64,000 nucleotides of DNA. Source: Candidatus Thiomargarita nelsonii. GTDB taxonomy: Bacteria > Pseudomonadota > Gammaproteobacteria > Beggiatoales > Beggiatoaceae. Made by a program: the position numbers and the translations under genes. Location: the NCBI GenBank assembly GCA_000785145.2, contig JSZA02000011.1:1-64000 (forward strand), read 5' to 3'. The notes below the pieces were generated by a model, which saw only the letters and a program-made list of their open reading frames with translations, was not told where the DNA came from and made no database searches. Every line of letters begins with the position of its first letter. Position 1 is the first letter of the stretch. This document shows, piece after piece, positions 18,252 through 29,884 of this stretch.

Positions 18252-20204
18252 ATGAAATATATCAATGTAGGCAGTGCCAGCCTCAACCAAACGCCCCTAG
18301 ACTGGGAAAACAACCAAAAAAACATTATCGCCGCTATCAAAACGGCTCGTGCCAACAAGGTCAGCATTTTATGCCTACCAGAACTCTGTATCAGCGGATA
18401 TGGTTGCGAAGATGCCTTTTTAGCCCCCGGTACTTTGGCACAATCGCAGCGCGTCTTGCATGAAATCGCGCCACAAACTAAAAACATTATTGTGGCTGTG
18501 GGCTTGCCCTTGTTATATCAAAATCGCATCTATAACACTGTCTGCCTACTCGTTGATGGCGCGATCTGTGGTTTTGTTGCCAAACGCTTTTTACCAAGTG
18601 ATGGCATCCACTATGAGCCTCGTTGGTTTCACCCCTGGCCTCAAAATGTGCATGTCGAAATCGACTTGAATGGGCAAACTTATCCCATAGGCGACATTTA
18701 TTTTAAGTGTGGCGGCGTGCGTATCGGATTTGAAATCTGTGAAGAAGCTTGGGTTGCCAATCGCCCCGGTATCAAATTGGCCGAAAAAGGTGTGGATATT
18801 ATTCTCAATCCCAGTGCGAGCCATTTTGCCTTTGACAAGCATAGAATTCGTAAACGTTTTGTGCTAGAAGGCGCACGGGCATTTAGCGTGAGCTATGTTT
18901 ATACTAATTTACTCGGCAACGAAGCGGGACGCGCGATTTATGACGGTGACGCGATGATTGCCAGCGGCGAACAATTATTAGCGAGCAGTAAACGTTTTAG
19001 TTTTGCTGACTATCAACTGATCAATGCCTTAGTCGATGTCGATTTAACCCGCATGTCACAAGCCCATACCAGCGACTGGGTACCCAAGTTAGACAGCCGC
19101 ATTGATGTCCCCTTTGACTATCCACAACTCGCCCCCTCCCAAAATGTACCAAGCCTGCCAATGTGGGAGGATAGCCCAAATATTAAAGAAGAAGAATTTA
19201 GTCGCGCCGTCAGCTTGGGTTTATTTGATTATCTCCGCAAAAGCCGCTCTCAAGGATTTGTCGTCTCCCTCAGTGGTGGCGCAGACTCATCTGCGATTGC
19301 TTGTTTAGTCCGTTTAATGGTTGAATTCGGTGTAGCCGAATTGGGTATTGAAGGCTTTTGTGCCAAAATCAGGCTAAAAGATTTAGCGACTGTCAACAAC
19401 ATCGTACAATCACTACTCACCTGCGTTTATCAAGCGACTGAAAATTCAAGTCAAACTACCCAACAAGCGGCAAAAACCCTAGCACATAGCCTTAGTGCTC
19501 AGTATTTAGAATTGAATATTAATGAGCTGGTGACAGGTTATATTGATTTGGTATCGGGGGCTATTGACCAAAAACTCAATTGGCAAGCGCATGATATTGC
19601 CCTACAAAATATTCAAGCCCGTGCTCGCTCTCCAAGTGTTTGGTTGATCGCCAACCTCCGCAACGCACTTTTGTTGGCAACCAGTAACCGCTCCGAAGCG
19701 GCGCAAGGTTATGCGACGATGGATGGTGATACCAGTGGCGGTTTAAGTCCCCTAGCGGGCATAGATAAAGACTTTTTACGGCACTGGCTGCGTTGGTTAG
19801 AAGATTCTATTCCGGCTTTGTCACTGATTAATCAACAATCCCCCACTGCCGAATTGCGTCCAAAAGAGATGGGGCAAACAGATGAAGAGGACTTAATGCC
19901 CTATCCATTATTGAATGTGATTGAAAAGGCAGCGATTCGCTCACGCCAAACACCTTATGAAATTTTTTGTTTGCTACGGCTTCAATATAATGAATATGAG
20001 GATAATCAATTGCTGATATGGATTGAACGTTTTTTCAAGCTATGGACACGCAACCAGTGGAAACGTGAACGCTTTGCACCGAGTTTTCATTTAGACGATG
20101 AAAGTCTTGATCCAAAGACGTGGTGTCGGTTTCCAATACTGTCGGGGGGATATGTGGAAGAATTGGCGGAGATGAGAGAGCGAGTTAAACAAGAGACGGC
20201 TTGA
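18252..20204 (+). CDS. nadE: Glutamine-dependent NAD+ synthetase
   Basis: 650 aa, the size of two-domain NAD synthetases. The N-terminal nitrilase (glutaminase) domain has the Glu of LPELCISGYGCED, the Lys of AKRFLPS and the catalytic Cys of FEICEEAW. The C-terminal synthetase has the P-loop SLSGGADSSA and TSNRSEAAQGY, DTSGGLSPL. It makes NAD from deamido-NAD, ATP and glutamine. RBS-like GAGGAAA precedes ATG. Monocistronic. Confidence 0.95.
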   Translation: MKYINVGSASLNQTPLDWENNQKNIIAAIKTARANKVSILCLPELCISGYGCEDAFLAPGTLAQSQRVLHEIAPQTKNIIVAVGLPLLYQNRIYNTVCLLVDGAICGFVAKRFLPSDGIHYEPRWFHPWPQNVHVEIDLNGQTYPIGDIYFKCGGVRIGFEICEEAWVANRPGIKLAEKGVDIILNPSASHFAFDKHRIRKRFVLEGARAFSVSYVYTNLLGNEAGRAIYDGDAMIASGEQLLASSKRFSFADYQLINALVDVDLTRMSQAHTSDWVPKLDSRIDVPFDYPQLAPSQNVPSLPMWEDSPNIKEEEFSRAVSLGLFDYLRKSRSQGFVVSLSGGADSSAIACLVRLMVEFGVAELGIEGFCAKIRLKDLATVNNIVQSLLTCVYQATENSSQTTQQAAKTLAHSLSAQYLELNINELVTGYIDLVSGAIDQKLNWQAHDIALQNIQARARSPSVWLIANLRNALLLATSNRSEAAQGYATMDGDTSGGLSPLAGIDKDFLRHWLRWLEDSIPALSLINQQSPTAELRPKEMGQTDEEDLMPYPLLNVIEKAAIRSRQTPYEIFCLLRLQYNEYEDNQLLIWIERFFKLWTRNQWKRERFAPSFHLDDESLDPKTWCRFPILSGGYVEELAEMRERVKQETA

Positions 20205-20207
20205 ACT

Positions 20208-20501
20208 TTAGTTTTCATACCATTTATCATGTGGAGATTGTTTGTGGCAGGCGATACATTGTGTATAATGCCAAGAATTGTCACAGGTTGGGCAATGAGC
20301 GTGCGTCTTAAATGTGTCAAATGTGGTCAAACATTTTTCACATGCCCAATAGGGTTTGCCGTCTGGCTGCCAGCCGCAAATAGGACAGCGGATACGCTGT
20401 TGCTTTTTTTTGGTCGCTTTTTCTGATTGAATGGCTTTGCTCATAAAGGCAATGTTTAAGTTGCCCATTAATAATGTTCTGATTTTCATCTTTATCCTCA
20501 A
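20208..20501 (-). CDS. Small zinc-ribbon protein
   Basis: 97 aa from the farthest ATG; starts further in (MGNL, MSKA) are also possible. Cysteine pairs CPICGWQPDG, CEKC, CPTCDNSW and CIACHKQSPHDKWY indicate two zinc ribbons. Similar short proteins ending in '-C--CH--SPH--WY' are widespread but uncharacterised. Faces the esterase and nadE. Confidence 0.65.
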   Translation of the reverse strand: MRIKMKIRTLLMGNLNIAFMSKAIQSEKATKKKQQRIRCPICGWQPDGKPYWACEKCLTTFDTFKTHAHCPTCDNSWHYTQCIACHKQSPHDKWYEN

Positions 20502-20612
20502 AATTCGACGCGGAGCGTCGATTTGGACGGGGAGCCGTTAGGAGTCCAATTATAATAGTATAGTTGTCCAGAAAAGTTTTGTCCTAGTTTTAAACCTAAG
20601 AAGTTTTTCGTT

Positions 20613-20647
20613 GTTTCGGGAATGGAGCGTAGCGGATTTCCCGAAAC
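20613..20647. repeat. Inverted repeat GTTTCGGGAATGG...TTTCCCGAAAC
   Basis: Same family as 16987; between the zinc-ribbon gene and the esterase. Confidence 0.7.
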
Positions 20648-20686
20648 ATAGTAACAGCATTTTGCCATTTTTTTAAGGGGCACTAT

Positions 20687-21913
20687 ATGCGACACTCAAT
20701 AACACTATTAAGTGCCATCTTAATTTTTTTTGTCCCCTCCCTCATGGCTCAAATACCAGAGCAGGGAGAAAAGCCATATTTTGACTTCGCTACCAAAAAG
20801 TTGCACCTACCTGCCGTCGAAGTTTCTCCCCTGGGCACTTATGTGGTGAGCATGAAACTGGTTAAATCTGATCCCATCCTCTTTGAATTGCTCACCGTAA
20901 AAGCCGTAAAAGGGAGTAGTCAAGCTATAGCGCATTATTCACTAGAAAACGGCGTGTTGAATATTCCGTCGATTGAGGTAGATAATGAGACTTATGCTGT
21001 CGAATTGGTGTGGGAGAGGGCAGTCAGTGAAGTGATGCGCTTTAGGTTGACTTACATCATCCCGACTAGCGAACTACTGGAAACGCCTCCTTATCCGACA
21101 GATGCACAACTGCGGCAAATTCATCAAAACCAAGAAGTAACATTTAAGGGTATCACTTATCCGATTTCGGATGAGGTAACGGAGTCTTATGGAAAAAGTT
21201 TCTATTTTGCTAAATATGGCAGATTTCGTGGGGGTGCTTATGGCGTATATATTCCCCAAGAGTATGATGGTGTCAATCCTTTACCCATGATCATGGCTTC
21301 TCATGGGGCAGGGATTATGGGTCCGCGAGAGTTGCAAAATTGGAATGGATTTGCAGAAAAATATGGATTCATCGTTGTGACACCCTCATATCTCGTTGCG
21401 ACAAATGAAGTATTTGAAACCCAGCAGGACGTTTTTATACATTTGGATGAAGAAATCCGTATGACTGAATATATCCTGACAACGGTTGTCAATGCCTTGA
21501 AAGTCGATACCTCAAACATCTTAGGAACGGGTTTTAGTGGAGGCAGCTATTCAAGCTACTTATTTATGATGAATTATCCTGAATACTTTACAGCACTTTG
21601 CATACGTTCGCCTAATTATAGTGATGAGTATCAAATTGATTTCGATACAGAGAAATGGAAAAAACGCCCGATTTATATCTTTTGGGGAGAAAATGATCTA
21701 GAAATTGTCAAAGATGAGGAAGGTCCTGAATTGTTGAATTATCTACAGAGTGGTTTGGAGCTGACTTCAGAATATAATAATAGAACAGCGCCAAATTCGT
21801 TTATCAGCAAAAATGGTCTGTTTAAATGGGATATTTTACCGAATAGTGGGCATGATCACCATGCAGATTTAACTTCAGAGTGGTTTATAACCGATGTAGT
21901 CAATGCACCGTGA
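20687..21913 (+). CDS. Secreted alpha/beta-hydrolase (esterase/PHB-depolymerase-like)
   Basis: 408 aa. Signal peptide with a hydrophobic core (LLSAILIFFVPSLMA) and likely cleavage after MAQ. A beta-rich N-terminal domain (about 30-140) precedes the hydrolase fold: MIMASHGAGIMGP (oxyanion region), nucleophile elbow GTGFSGGSYSS (Ser), YIFWGENDLE (Asp) and NSGHDHH (His) complete a triad. Substrate unknown. Good RBS AAGGGGC before ATG. Confidence 0.8.
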   Translation: MRHSITLLSAILIFFVPSLMAQIPEQGEKPYFDFATKKLHLPAVEVSPLGTYVVSMKLVKSDPILFELLTVKAVKGSSQAIAHYSLENGVLNIPSIEVDNETYAVELVWERAVSEVMRFRLTYIIPTSELLETPPYPTDAQLRQIHQNQEVTFKGITYPISDEVTESYGKSFYFAKYGRFRGGAYGVYIPQEYDGVNPLPMIMASHGAGIMGPRELQNWNGFAEKYGFIVVTPSYLVATNEVFETQQDVFIHLDEEIRMTEYILTTVVNALKVDTSNILGTGFSGGSYSSYLFMMNYPEYFTALCIRSPNYSDEYQIDFDTEKWKKRPIYIFWGENDLEIVKDEEGPELLNYLQSGLELTSEYNNRTAPNSFISKNGLFKWDILPNSGHDHHADLTSEWFITDVVNAP

Positions 21914-21959
21914 AATTGTAGGAGTCCAAAATTTATTTTGGACATCCAAGAGGAAAACA

Positions 21960-22625
21960 ATGTCAAAATACACAGATGATTTTATTCTTGATGATGCCCC
22001 AACAATCCCTCAAATTTTTAACCAGTTAGGGATTTTAGTATTAGATGGCAGTGGCTCAATGTCTGCCATAACTGAGGGAACAATCACAAAAGCTGATGCT
22101 GTCAACTTGGCAGTCAGAGAATTGCTCACGCGATTTATTGCGAGTAAAAACCGCAAAGATTTTTCAATGGCTGTAGTGACTTTTGATCATGAGGCGATAG
22201 TGCATACTCCTATCACTCGCGTGGCGGATGACAATGGCGATACAATTGATGATAATGCTGATTATAATCCCACCGAAAAACATGGTGGGGGCACGGATAT
22301 TTTAAAGGCATTGAAACAGGCTCAGTCATTGGCAGAACAATTTCTTAACAATGCCCCAGCCGACGGTGTTCCCCCCAGTGTGATTATTGTTGTTATGTCT
22401 GATGGAATAAGTCAGAGTGATCCCATTCCTGCTGCGAACGACATTAAGAAAAACGAGAATATTTCTATTTGTTCAACGCTATTCGCAGAAAAGGGGGGAG
22501 CAAACGCGCTCGCGGAAAAAATCTTGAGAAATATTGCGAGTTCTCCGGCACACTACAAGACGGTTTATGATGCAGAAACGCTTCGCAAGTTTTTTATTGC
22601 TTCTGTGTCTTCTGGAAAAATATAA
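21960..22625 (+). CDS. vWA protein of TerY type
   Basis: 221 aa from ATG 21960 (AAGAGGAAAAC upstream). The N-terminal ILVLDGSGSMS is a MIDAS DxSxS metal site; VVTFDHEA, GGGTDILKAL and VVMSDGIS complete the vWA fold. It leads a set with PP2C and a Ser/Thr kinase, the TerY-P triad described by Aravind and colleagues in tellurite/stress gene neighbourhoods. A dyad GTCCAAGATAAATCTTGGAC separates it from the next gene. Confidence 0.85.
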   Translation: MSKYTDDFILDDAPTIPQIFNQLGILVLDGSGSMSAITEGTITKADAVNLAVRELLTRFIASKNRKDFSMAVVTFDHEAIVHTPITRVADDNGDTIDDNADYNPTEKHGGGTDILKALKQAQSLAEQFLNNAPADGVPPSVIIVVMSDGISQSDPIPAANDIKKNENISICSTLFAEKGGANALAEKILRNIASSPAHYKTVYDAETLRKFFIASVSSGKI

Positions 22626-22656
22626 GTCCAAGATAAATCTTGGACTCCTAGCCGAG

Positions 22657-23525
22657 ATGCTTATGTCTGATAATATAATGTGCGTCACAACCGCAACGAT
22701 TCGACAAGAAAATCAAGATAGTTGTGAAGTTGCCGAAAACGATGTTTTAAAAGCCGTTATTGTTGCCGACGGTTTAGGCGCTTATGAGTATGCTGAACTC
22801 GCCTCGAAATTTGTAACCCAAAACATCAAAACACAAATTGAGCATTCAAGCGAAGAGATAGATTTTGAAAAAATGTTCAAACAGGCAAAGTCAAAGCTGA
22901 TAGAGTATGCCCAAGACTTTGAAATTAAAAAAGGGATTACTTTAGATAAAAATAATTCATTTGGCACTTCTCTTATTGTAGCTATTGAGGATGCACATCG
23001 AATAAAAGTGGCTTATGTTGGCAACGGTGCCATTTGGCATCTCAGGGGTAATTTCAACCATTTTAATAAGACAAAATATTTGCCTTGGAATATGCTGAAT
23101 TATCTCAATCCACACACTGTACAAAATAAAGTTGGAAAAGAAGCCCTGTATAAATTGCTCTCTATTTCTGAGACTAAAGACACAGAAATTGTGCCAACCG
23201 TGTTGCAAATAGAAAAAGATAATTTGTACTATGGCGACATCGTTATGATTTGTACAGATGGCATTTATTCATTTGATCAAGTGCCTATTGGTAAAATTGT
23301 TAAAGATGGCTCCGTTTGGATTAGTGGCGAAAAAACCATGTCTTTTTTTTACCAATATCTAAATGAGTATTTTGTCAAAACTCCAAAACCAACAAATGAC
23401 TCTTTGCAGAAAGCCATGCAGACTTATCTTGACTTTCTCAAACAGGAAAATATTTTGGAAGATGATGCAAGCCTTGGGATAATTGTGACTGCTAAAGCCA
23501 TTGAATACCAGAAAAAAATTTCGTC

Positions 23526-23538
<13 letters not shown>
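22657..23538 (+). CDS. PP2C-type protein phosphatase
   Basis: 293 aa from ATG 22657 (or 22663, MSDN). REN-QDS near the start, VIVADGLGAYEYAE (metal-binding DG), FGTSLIVAIE, YVGNGAIWHL, ICTDGIYSF and EDDASLGIIV are the PP2C motifs in order. Expected to reverse the kinase encoded next, which overlaps by 13 nt. Confidence 0.87.
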
Positions 23539-25319
<1,781 letters not shown>

Positions 25320-25330
25320 TTATTAAAAGT

Positions 25331-25407
25331 CTAGTACAACGGATTAGGGGAATAAACTGATTGTTCATCGAGGGTTATCCGTTTATTCCTCTAATCCGTT
25401 GTACTAG
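25331..25407. repeat. Inverted-repeat element, TAGTACAAC ends
   Basis: 77 bp; CTAGTACAACGGATTAGGGG and its near-perfect complement around a small loop. Directly after the kinase gene, so it may also act as a terminator. Confidence 0.8.
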
Positions 25408-25932
25408 AGGGCGGATACGAAGTCAGTGTTTATCATGTAGGGGGTTTGATAATTTGATTTATATTGTGGTGGAATTGGCTCGAAAACGCTTGGGGGGAAA
25501 AGTGGCAAGGGGAATAGGGGCGGGATTGAAAGATGCTTTATAAAATATTGACTTATTGAATACTATTTGCTAGATAACAATTTCATCGACAAATATCTAC
25601 CTGTAGACATAAAATGTGGGAATGAAAACATTGTGGACTAGGGAGTATCAACCCTTTATCCCCTCGCTTGCGCTTAGGGTTACTTTTAGACATTCATACA
25701 CCGCCCCCCAACGTTGAACTCACTCTATATATGACTGATAAACAGTCCCAACTTGAACAAGTGGCCAAGAGCGTCGCCATTCAACGTGGCGAGCATAATA
25801 ATCGAATTGAATCTTTAAGTCAAGATAAATTTCTCTAACCTTTTTTAGAAAGGTATAAATGTAGATATTTTTGTGGAGTATATTTTTCCAGCAAAATTTA
25901 AGTATCACCTAAAAATATATAAAATAAATTCT
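25408..25932. other. Gap with gene debris
   Basis: An open stretch ending DNLIYIVVELARKRLGGKVARG..DAL (stop about 25541) and a 35-codon frame at 25731-25838 (MTDKQSQLEQVAKSVAIQRG..) look like gene remnants; I recognise neither. No clear promoter or RNA seen. Confidence 0.3.
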
Positions 25933-27039
25933 ATGAAAATAAATAAAATTGAAATAAAAAACTTTAAACTTTTTTCGGAACAAGAATTTATATTCAACCC
26001 GGCGTTTAATTTATTAATTGGGATCAATGGTAGTGGAAAAACTTCATTATTAAGAGCAATTGCTGTTGCATTAGGTGGATGGGCACATGCTTATATTAAA
26101 GATGAAAACAACATTCGTCCTATTCTAGTTGAAGAAATTAGAGAAATTCAGATTGACAATAGATTTGATAAAAGTAAATTGACATCAATTAAAGCTTATG
26201 GTACTTCCAAAATTATAGATAGATATGGTCATAAAAAAAATGTCCAAGCAAACTGGATAAGGACTAGAGAAGAAGGAAAAGATGAAACTATCACTGATGG
26301 TAGCATTCAATATGAATCATATCCTCTTAATTTTGGAAATCTTGGTAACGATATATTAGAGTTCATTGAAAAAGGCAATTCTTTTGATTTACCTCTGATT
26401 GCTTTTTATGAATGTGATAGATTGTGGTTAGCTAAAAATGAATTGAATATTGAAGCCTCTGCTAAAACAAAATATTCTCGTTTTGAGCCGTATGTTGATT
26501 GTTTTCATACAGGAGCAAATCATCAAGCAATAGGAGAATGGTTATTAAAGCATGAATTAGTTTCAATGCAACAAAATGAAGAAACACCTGTATTACAATC
26601 AATTAGAAGGGCAGCAATTGCGGCATTGGAAAATTGTACAGGGCTTAAGTTTGATTTTGAACAAAGTCGTGTTAGGGTTGAATTTGAAGATAATATAACT
26701 ATTCCTTTTGAGCATTTAAGTGATGGTCAAAGAACAATATTGGGATTGTTTTGTGACATTGCGAGACGAGCCGCTATTTTAAACCCACATCTTGGTGGAG
26801 ATGCCAGTTCTGAAACAAAAGGAGTGATTCTTATTGATGAACTGGATTTACATTTACATCCCAAATGGCAACGTAGAATTATAGAAGATTTACGTCGAGT
26901 ATTCCCAAATATTCAATTTATATGTACCACACATTCTCCATTTTTAATTCAATCATTGCGAACAAGTGAAGAACTAATTATGTTAGATGGAGAGCCACTT
27001 TCACTCGATGTTCAAGTTTTTTGTGGTGAGTACAACTAA
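25933..27039 (+). CDS. AAA_15/21 ATPase related to Septu/RloC-type ATPases, C-terminus truncated
   Basis: 368 aa from ATG 25933 (MKINKIEIKNFKLF). Walker A LIGINGSGKTS, signature HLSDGQRTILGL, Walker B VILIDELDLHLHPKWQ and CTTHSPF. It resembles the PtuA-type ATPase at 7418, but no HNH gene follows. The last three codons (EYN) and stop come from the left arm of the element that starts at 27027, so the original C-terminus and perhaps a partner gene were lost. Codon use is AT-richer than its neighbours. Confidence 0.78.
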   Translation: MKINKIEIKNFKLFSEQEFIFNPAFNLLIGINGSGKTSLLRAIAVALGGWAHAYIKDENNIRPILVEEIREIQIDNRFDKSKLTSIKAYGTSKIIDRYGHKKNVQANWIRTREEGKDETITDGSIQYESYPLNFGNLGNDILEFIEKGNSFDLPLIAFYECDRLWLAKNELNIEASAKTKYSRFEPYVDCFHTGANHQAIGEWLLKHELVSMQQNEETPVLQSIRRAAIAALENCTGLKFDFEQSRVRVEFEDNITIPFEHLSDGQRTILGLFCDIARRAAILNPHLGGDASSETKGVILIDELDLHLHPKWQRRIIEDLRRVFPNIQFICTTHSPFLIQSLRTSEELIMLDGEPLSLDVQVFCGEYN

Positions 27040-27299
27040 TGGAGGACACCTCGGTAAAACCTTCATTTACCTATTGTTTTTTCCTGTTCCTCAGCAAAGG
27101 GCATCCGAACCCGAAAAACCATTGTCCCGTAGGGATCTTACGGATGGCTCGGATTACACGGATTAAAAACATGAAAACACTCATTCTCCTCACTATTGAT
27201 TTTAAATCCGCGAAACGAAGTAACGAAGTCAATCCGTGTCATCCGTAAGCTCCCTACGGGACAATGGTTTTATTCGTTGTCCTCCATTAGTTGTACTCA
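27027..27299. repeat. Inverted-repeat element, TGAGTACAACTAATGGAGG ends
   Basis: 22-bp perfect terminal repeats (27027-27048 and 27278-27299) with a nested second dyad (CCCGTAGGGATC.../...CTCCCTACGGG). The inside carries TTAATCCGTG-type repeat sequence. No clear duplication. It ends the ATPase gene. Confidence 0.82.
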
Positions 27300-27488
27300 T
27301 CACCGCGACGAAAAACTTGAACATCGAGTTTCAGGTTATGCTAATAAAGGTATTTTCTCGTTCCCACGCTCTGCGTGGGAATGCCTGCCAGGACGCTCCG
27401 CGTCCTGCACCAAACAAAAAATTAGCTGTAGTTATAAAAGGAGTCCAAGATTTATCTTGGCTCTGAAAATAGATAAGGAGGTGAAGTA
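27300..27488. other. Upstream region of the vWA-like membrane protein gene
   Basis: Holds GGGAACGAGAA/CTCTGCGTGGG-type repeats and one AGTCCAAGATTTATCTTGG dyad (27443-27461). Ends in a strong RBS, AAGGAGGTGAAGTA, just before ATG 27489. Confidence 0.6.
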
Positions 27489-29384
27489 ATGGACCAAGAA
27501 AATCCAAAGTGTCGTATCGAAAAGTTCGTATCGCAGGGATTATGCAATAAAATTGAAAAATGGTTTCCATGTTCCAACATGGTCTTGTTAAACTCTGAAA
27601 GCTTTTCGTCACTAAAAGAGCCACCCTCAGAGGGTAAATCGCATGACGAAGAAGTAAAAAGATGGGCAAAAAAAGCGACTAATTATTTAAAGGAAAAAGA
27701 CAGTGATAGTGTAATATATACGACAGGCAAGCTGCCATCCCATAAAAAAGACGATGATGCGTTGAAAACGGCTATCAAGGAGGCATTAAAAGAGCTTTCT
27801 GGGGAAGACGAGCCTTATTTTCTAGCTGTGAAATGTCGGGAAGCCGGAAAGGGATACATTATTCATATTTTGGTGATTGCTAATGAGCATATACTTTATT
27901 TATTTGAAATAAAACAGTTGGATGATACTTTGCGAGAGATTTTTAAGAAAACGTTCACTGAAGAACCCTCCCATGAAACTTCTAATGGCGAGGGTGGGAC
28001 TACACCAAATTCTGATGAAAGCCATGAAAAAAAGAAGAATACTCCGCTTCATGATGAGCAGGAGCAAACGAACCCTGAAAAATCCAACGGCAAGGATACG
28101 CAGGCTAAGCTGGCTCAAAACGGCGATGGCGATAAGGATAAAATAGACTTATTGTCCTCTACCAAAAAACACCTATTTTCCGCTTGGCTCTTTTCTAAAA
28201 AAGGGTTATGTATCGCATCGCTATTATACTTGATGATGACACTGCCCTGGATTGGCTATGTTTTTTTGATTATGGACAACACCATCCAAATCGCCTTACC
28301 AGATAAATTATCCGATACAAAAGTCTGGGCTTATGACAACGAAGGACAACCCTGTGCGACTCAAAAATTATCCAGAGATGACAAGAGATACATTATCAAA
28401 TGTGGAATTCTGCCGGCTCAATGGATTGCAAAAACAATTCGGATTAGCGGTCATAAAATTATTCTTCTATCCTCATTAAAAGAGGACAATGGTCACTACC
28501 AAGTCACAGAAAATGACCTGAAACCATTAACAGAATGGCCGCTTGTTTTCACTAACAACCCAAAGCTACCCTTTGAAATCAACACCCAAGTAGAGTTTTT
28601 CGAGAGCGAACAGGATTGCAAAAACAACCAAAAATCTCTCGACTGGAGAACATATCAATCTTCAGTTGAACCACTGACGATGCAAGCACCTTGGGCAAAA
28701 ATTCGCAGCGGAGACGAAGATTTAAGCTATTGTGCGGAGGGCAAGGAACAACTCTATATGCAGCAGGATTTTCGACTCGCTTTCTCATTCAAATCCAATC
28801 AATTTGAAGGAAAACGCAAAATAGTGGTTATTGCGCCCTCAATGCAATTAGCCGCCAATGGGATTGGACGTATTATACAGGATACCTTGAAAAAATGGCT
28901 TTTCGATTTAAAAAAAAACCATACCAGTATTCCTCTTAGTATCTTGTTGATTGATACCAATGAAGAAATAAATACCCTAATACGCAGTGAAGACTTGAAC
29001 GAATTGCCTAACGAGGGCAAAAATTCTATTACTGCCAAAGTGAATGGGATCAAATTTGCCAGCGACAGTTACCGCTCAGTGTATGAACTGGAGCAACTTG
29101 ATCTGGCATTAGAAGGCAAAGATTTTGATCAGGTTTTGTACTTGACGGATGGTGAAAGCTACTCGGGTTCTAGTACTTTATCCTCATCATTAAAAATGGC
29201 ACTGGGAATTCCGCGATACTGGATGAGTCATGGAATCAGCTTATCCGTCTTAACCGTTGGTGAGTGTGGATTTTGGGAAAATGAGATGAGCGAGGCGAAA
29301 TGTCAGACTTTAGACAGTCAATACAAGAAGATAGCCCAATGGCGATTTGAGAACAGCTTGAAAAAATTGCTATCTAAGTACTAG
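27489..29384 (+). CDS. Membrane protein with C-terminal vWA-like domain
   Basis: 631 aa. A cytoplasmic N-terminal domain (about 50-140, ending ILYLFEIK), a charged linker (about 150-225), one membrane helix (GLCIASLLYLMMTLPWIGYV, about 237-258) and a large outer part. The end (about 440-620) has alternating strands with KIVVIAPSMQLAANGIG, LSILLIDTN, FDQVLYLTDGESYSG and LSVLTVGECGFWE, a vWA fold without the DxSxS metal site. Cys residues in the outer part could form disulfides. First gene of a likely set with the vWA lipoprotein and ABC genes; its TAG stop overlaps an inverted-repeat element. Confidence 0.65.
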   Translation: MDQENPKCRIEKFVSQGLCNKIEKWFPCSNMVLLNSESFSSLKEPPSEGKSHDEEVKRWAKKATNYLKEKDSDSVIYTTGKLPSHKKDDDALKTAIKEALKELSGEDEPYFLAVKCREAGKGYIIHILVIANEHILYLFEIKQLDDTLREIFKKTFTEEPSHETSNGEGGTTPNSDESHEKKKNTPLHDEQEQTNPEKSNGKDTQAKLAQNGDGDKDKIDLLSSTKKHLFSAWLFSKKGLCIASLLYLMMTLPWIGYVFLIMDNTIQIALPDKLSDTKVWAYDNEGQPCATQKLSRDDKRYIIKCGILPAQWIAKTIRISGHKIILLSSLKEDNGHYQVTENDLKPLTEWPLVFTNNPKLPFEINTQVEFFESEQDCKNNQKSLDWRTYQSSVEPLTMQAPWAKIRSGDEDLSYCAEGKEQLYMQQDFRLAFSFKSNQFEGKRKIVVIAPSMQLAANGIGRIIQDTLKKWLFDLKKNHTSIPLSILLIDTNEEINTLIRSEDLNELPNEGKNSITAKVNGIKFASDSYRSVYELEQLDLALEGKDFDQVLYLTDGESYSGSSTLSSSLKMALGIPRYWMSHGISLSVLTVGECGFWENEMSEAKCQTLDSQYKKIAQWRFENSLKKLLSKY

Positions 29385-29490
29385 TACTCTGTCAAGCTTG
29401 TTTTGTAGGGTGCGTCCTGGGCACCCAGCCTTGGAAGGTGCGTAGGACGCACCCTACAGTACCCGACAATTTCAGCTTGACAAGGTACTA
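29382..29490. repeat. Inverted-repeat element E1 (AGTACTCTGTCAAGCTTG ends)
   Basis: Ends AGTACTCTGTCAAGCTTG and AGCTTGACAAGGTACTAG flank a TGTAGGGTGCGTCC palindrome. Its first bases provide the TAG stop of the preceding gene. Confidence 0.75.
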
Positions 29491-29856
29491 GTACATCGTC
29501 AATGTTAAATTGATGGGTAATGTAGGGTGCGTCCTACGCACCTTTTGAGCGTCACGGTGCGTAGGACGCACCCTACAACACATTTCGCCTCACGGTGCGT
29601 AGGACGCACCCTACAACACCAATGCCATTAAGTTAAGAGATATTGTAGATATTGTAGGGTGGGTAGAGCGAAAGCGAAACCCACCAAACCGTTGAAACGA
29701 AGATCCTGCGTAAATTTATAACAAAGGTGGGTTGGGCTACCATAACGATGTTGCGCGGGCAACCACAAGGGATTGCCCCTACCCACCCTACAATATCTCT
29801 TAGCTTAATGGCATTGACCCTACAACACCCATCAATTTAACATTGACAGAGTACTA
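29489..29856. repeat. Inverted-repeat element E2 with a MITE nested inside
   Basis: Arms TAGTACATCGTCAATGTTAA... and ...TTAACATTGACAGAGTACTA, with GTGCGTAGGACGCAC palindromes inside. MITE copy 3 (29620-29816) is inserted in it; its 12-bp duplication is E2 sequence, so E2 came first. Confidence 0.8.
29620..29816. repeat. MITE, CAATGCC family, copy 3
   Basis: 197 bp, ends CAATGCCATTAAGTTAAG and CTTAGCTTAATGGCATTG, flanked by ACCCTACAACAC (29608-29619 and 29817-29828). Core shared with copies 1 and 4. Confidence 0.92.
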
Positions 29857-29884
29857 GGTATTAACAATAGGATGATAAAAAAAA

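Noticed and set aside
27196..27489. Small open frames in the gap before the vWA-like gene
   Set aside because: Made of intergenic repeats in several overlapping frames, no RBS, no conserved pattern.
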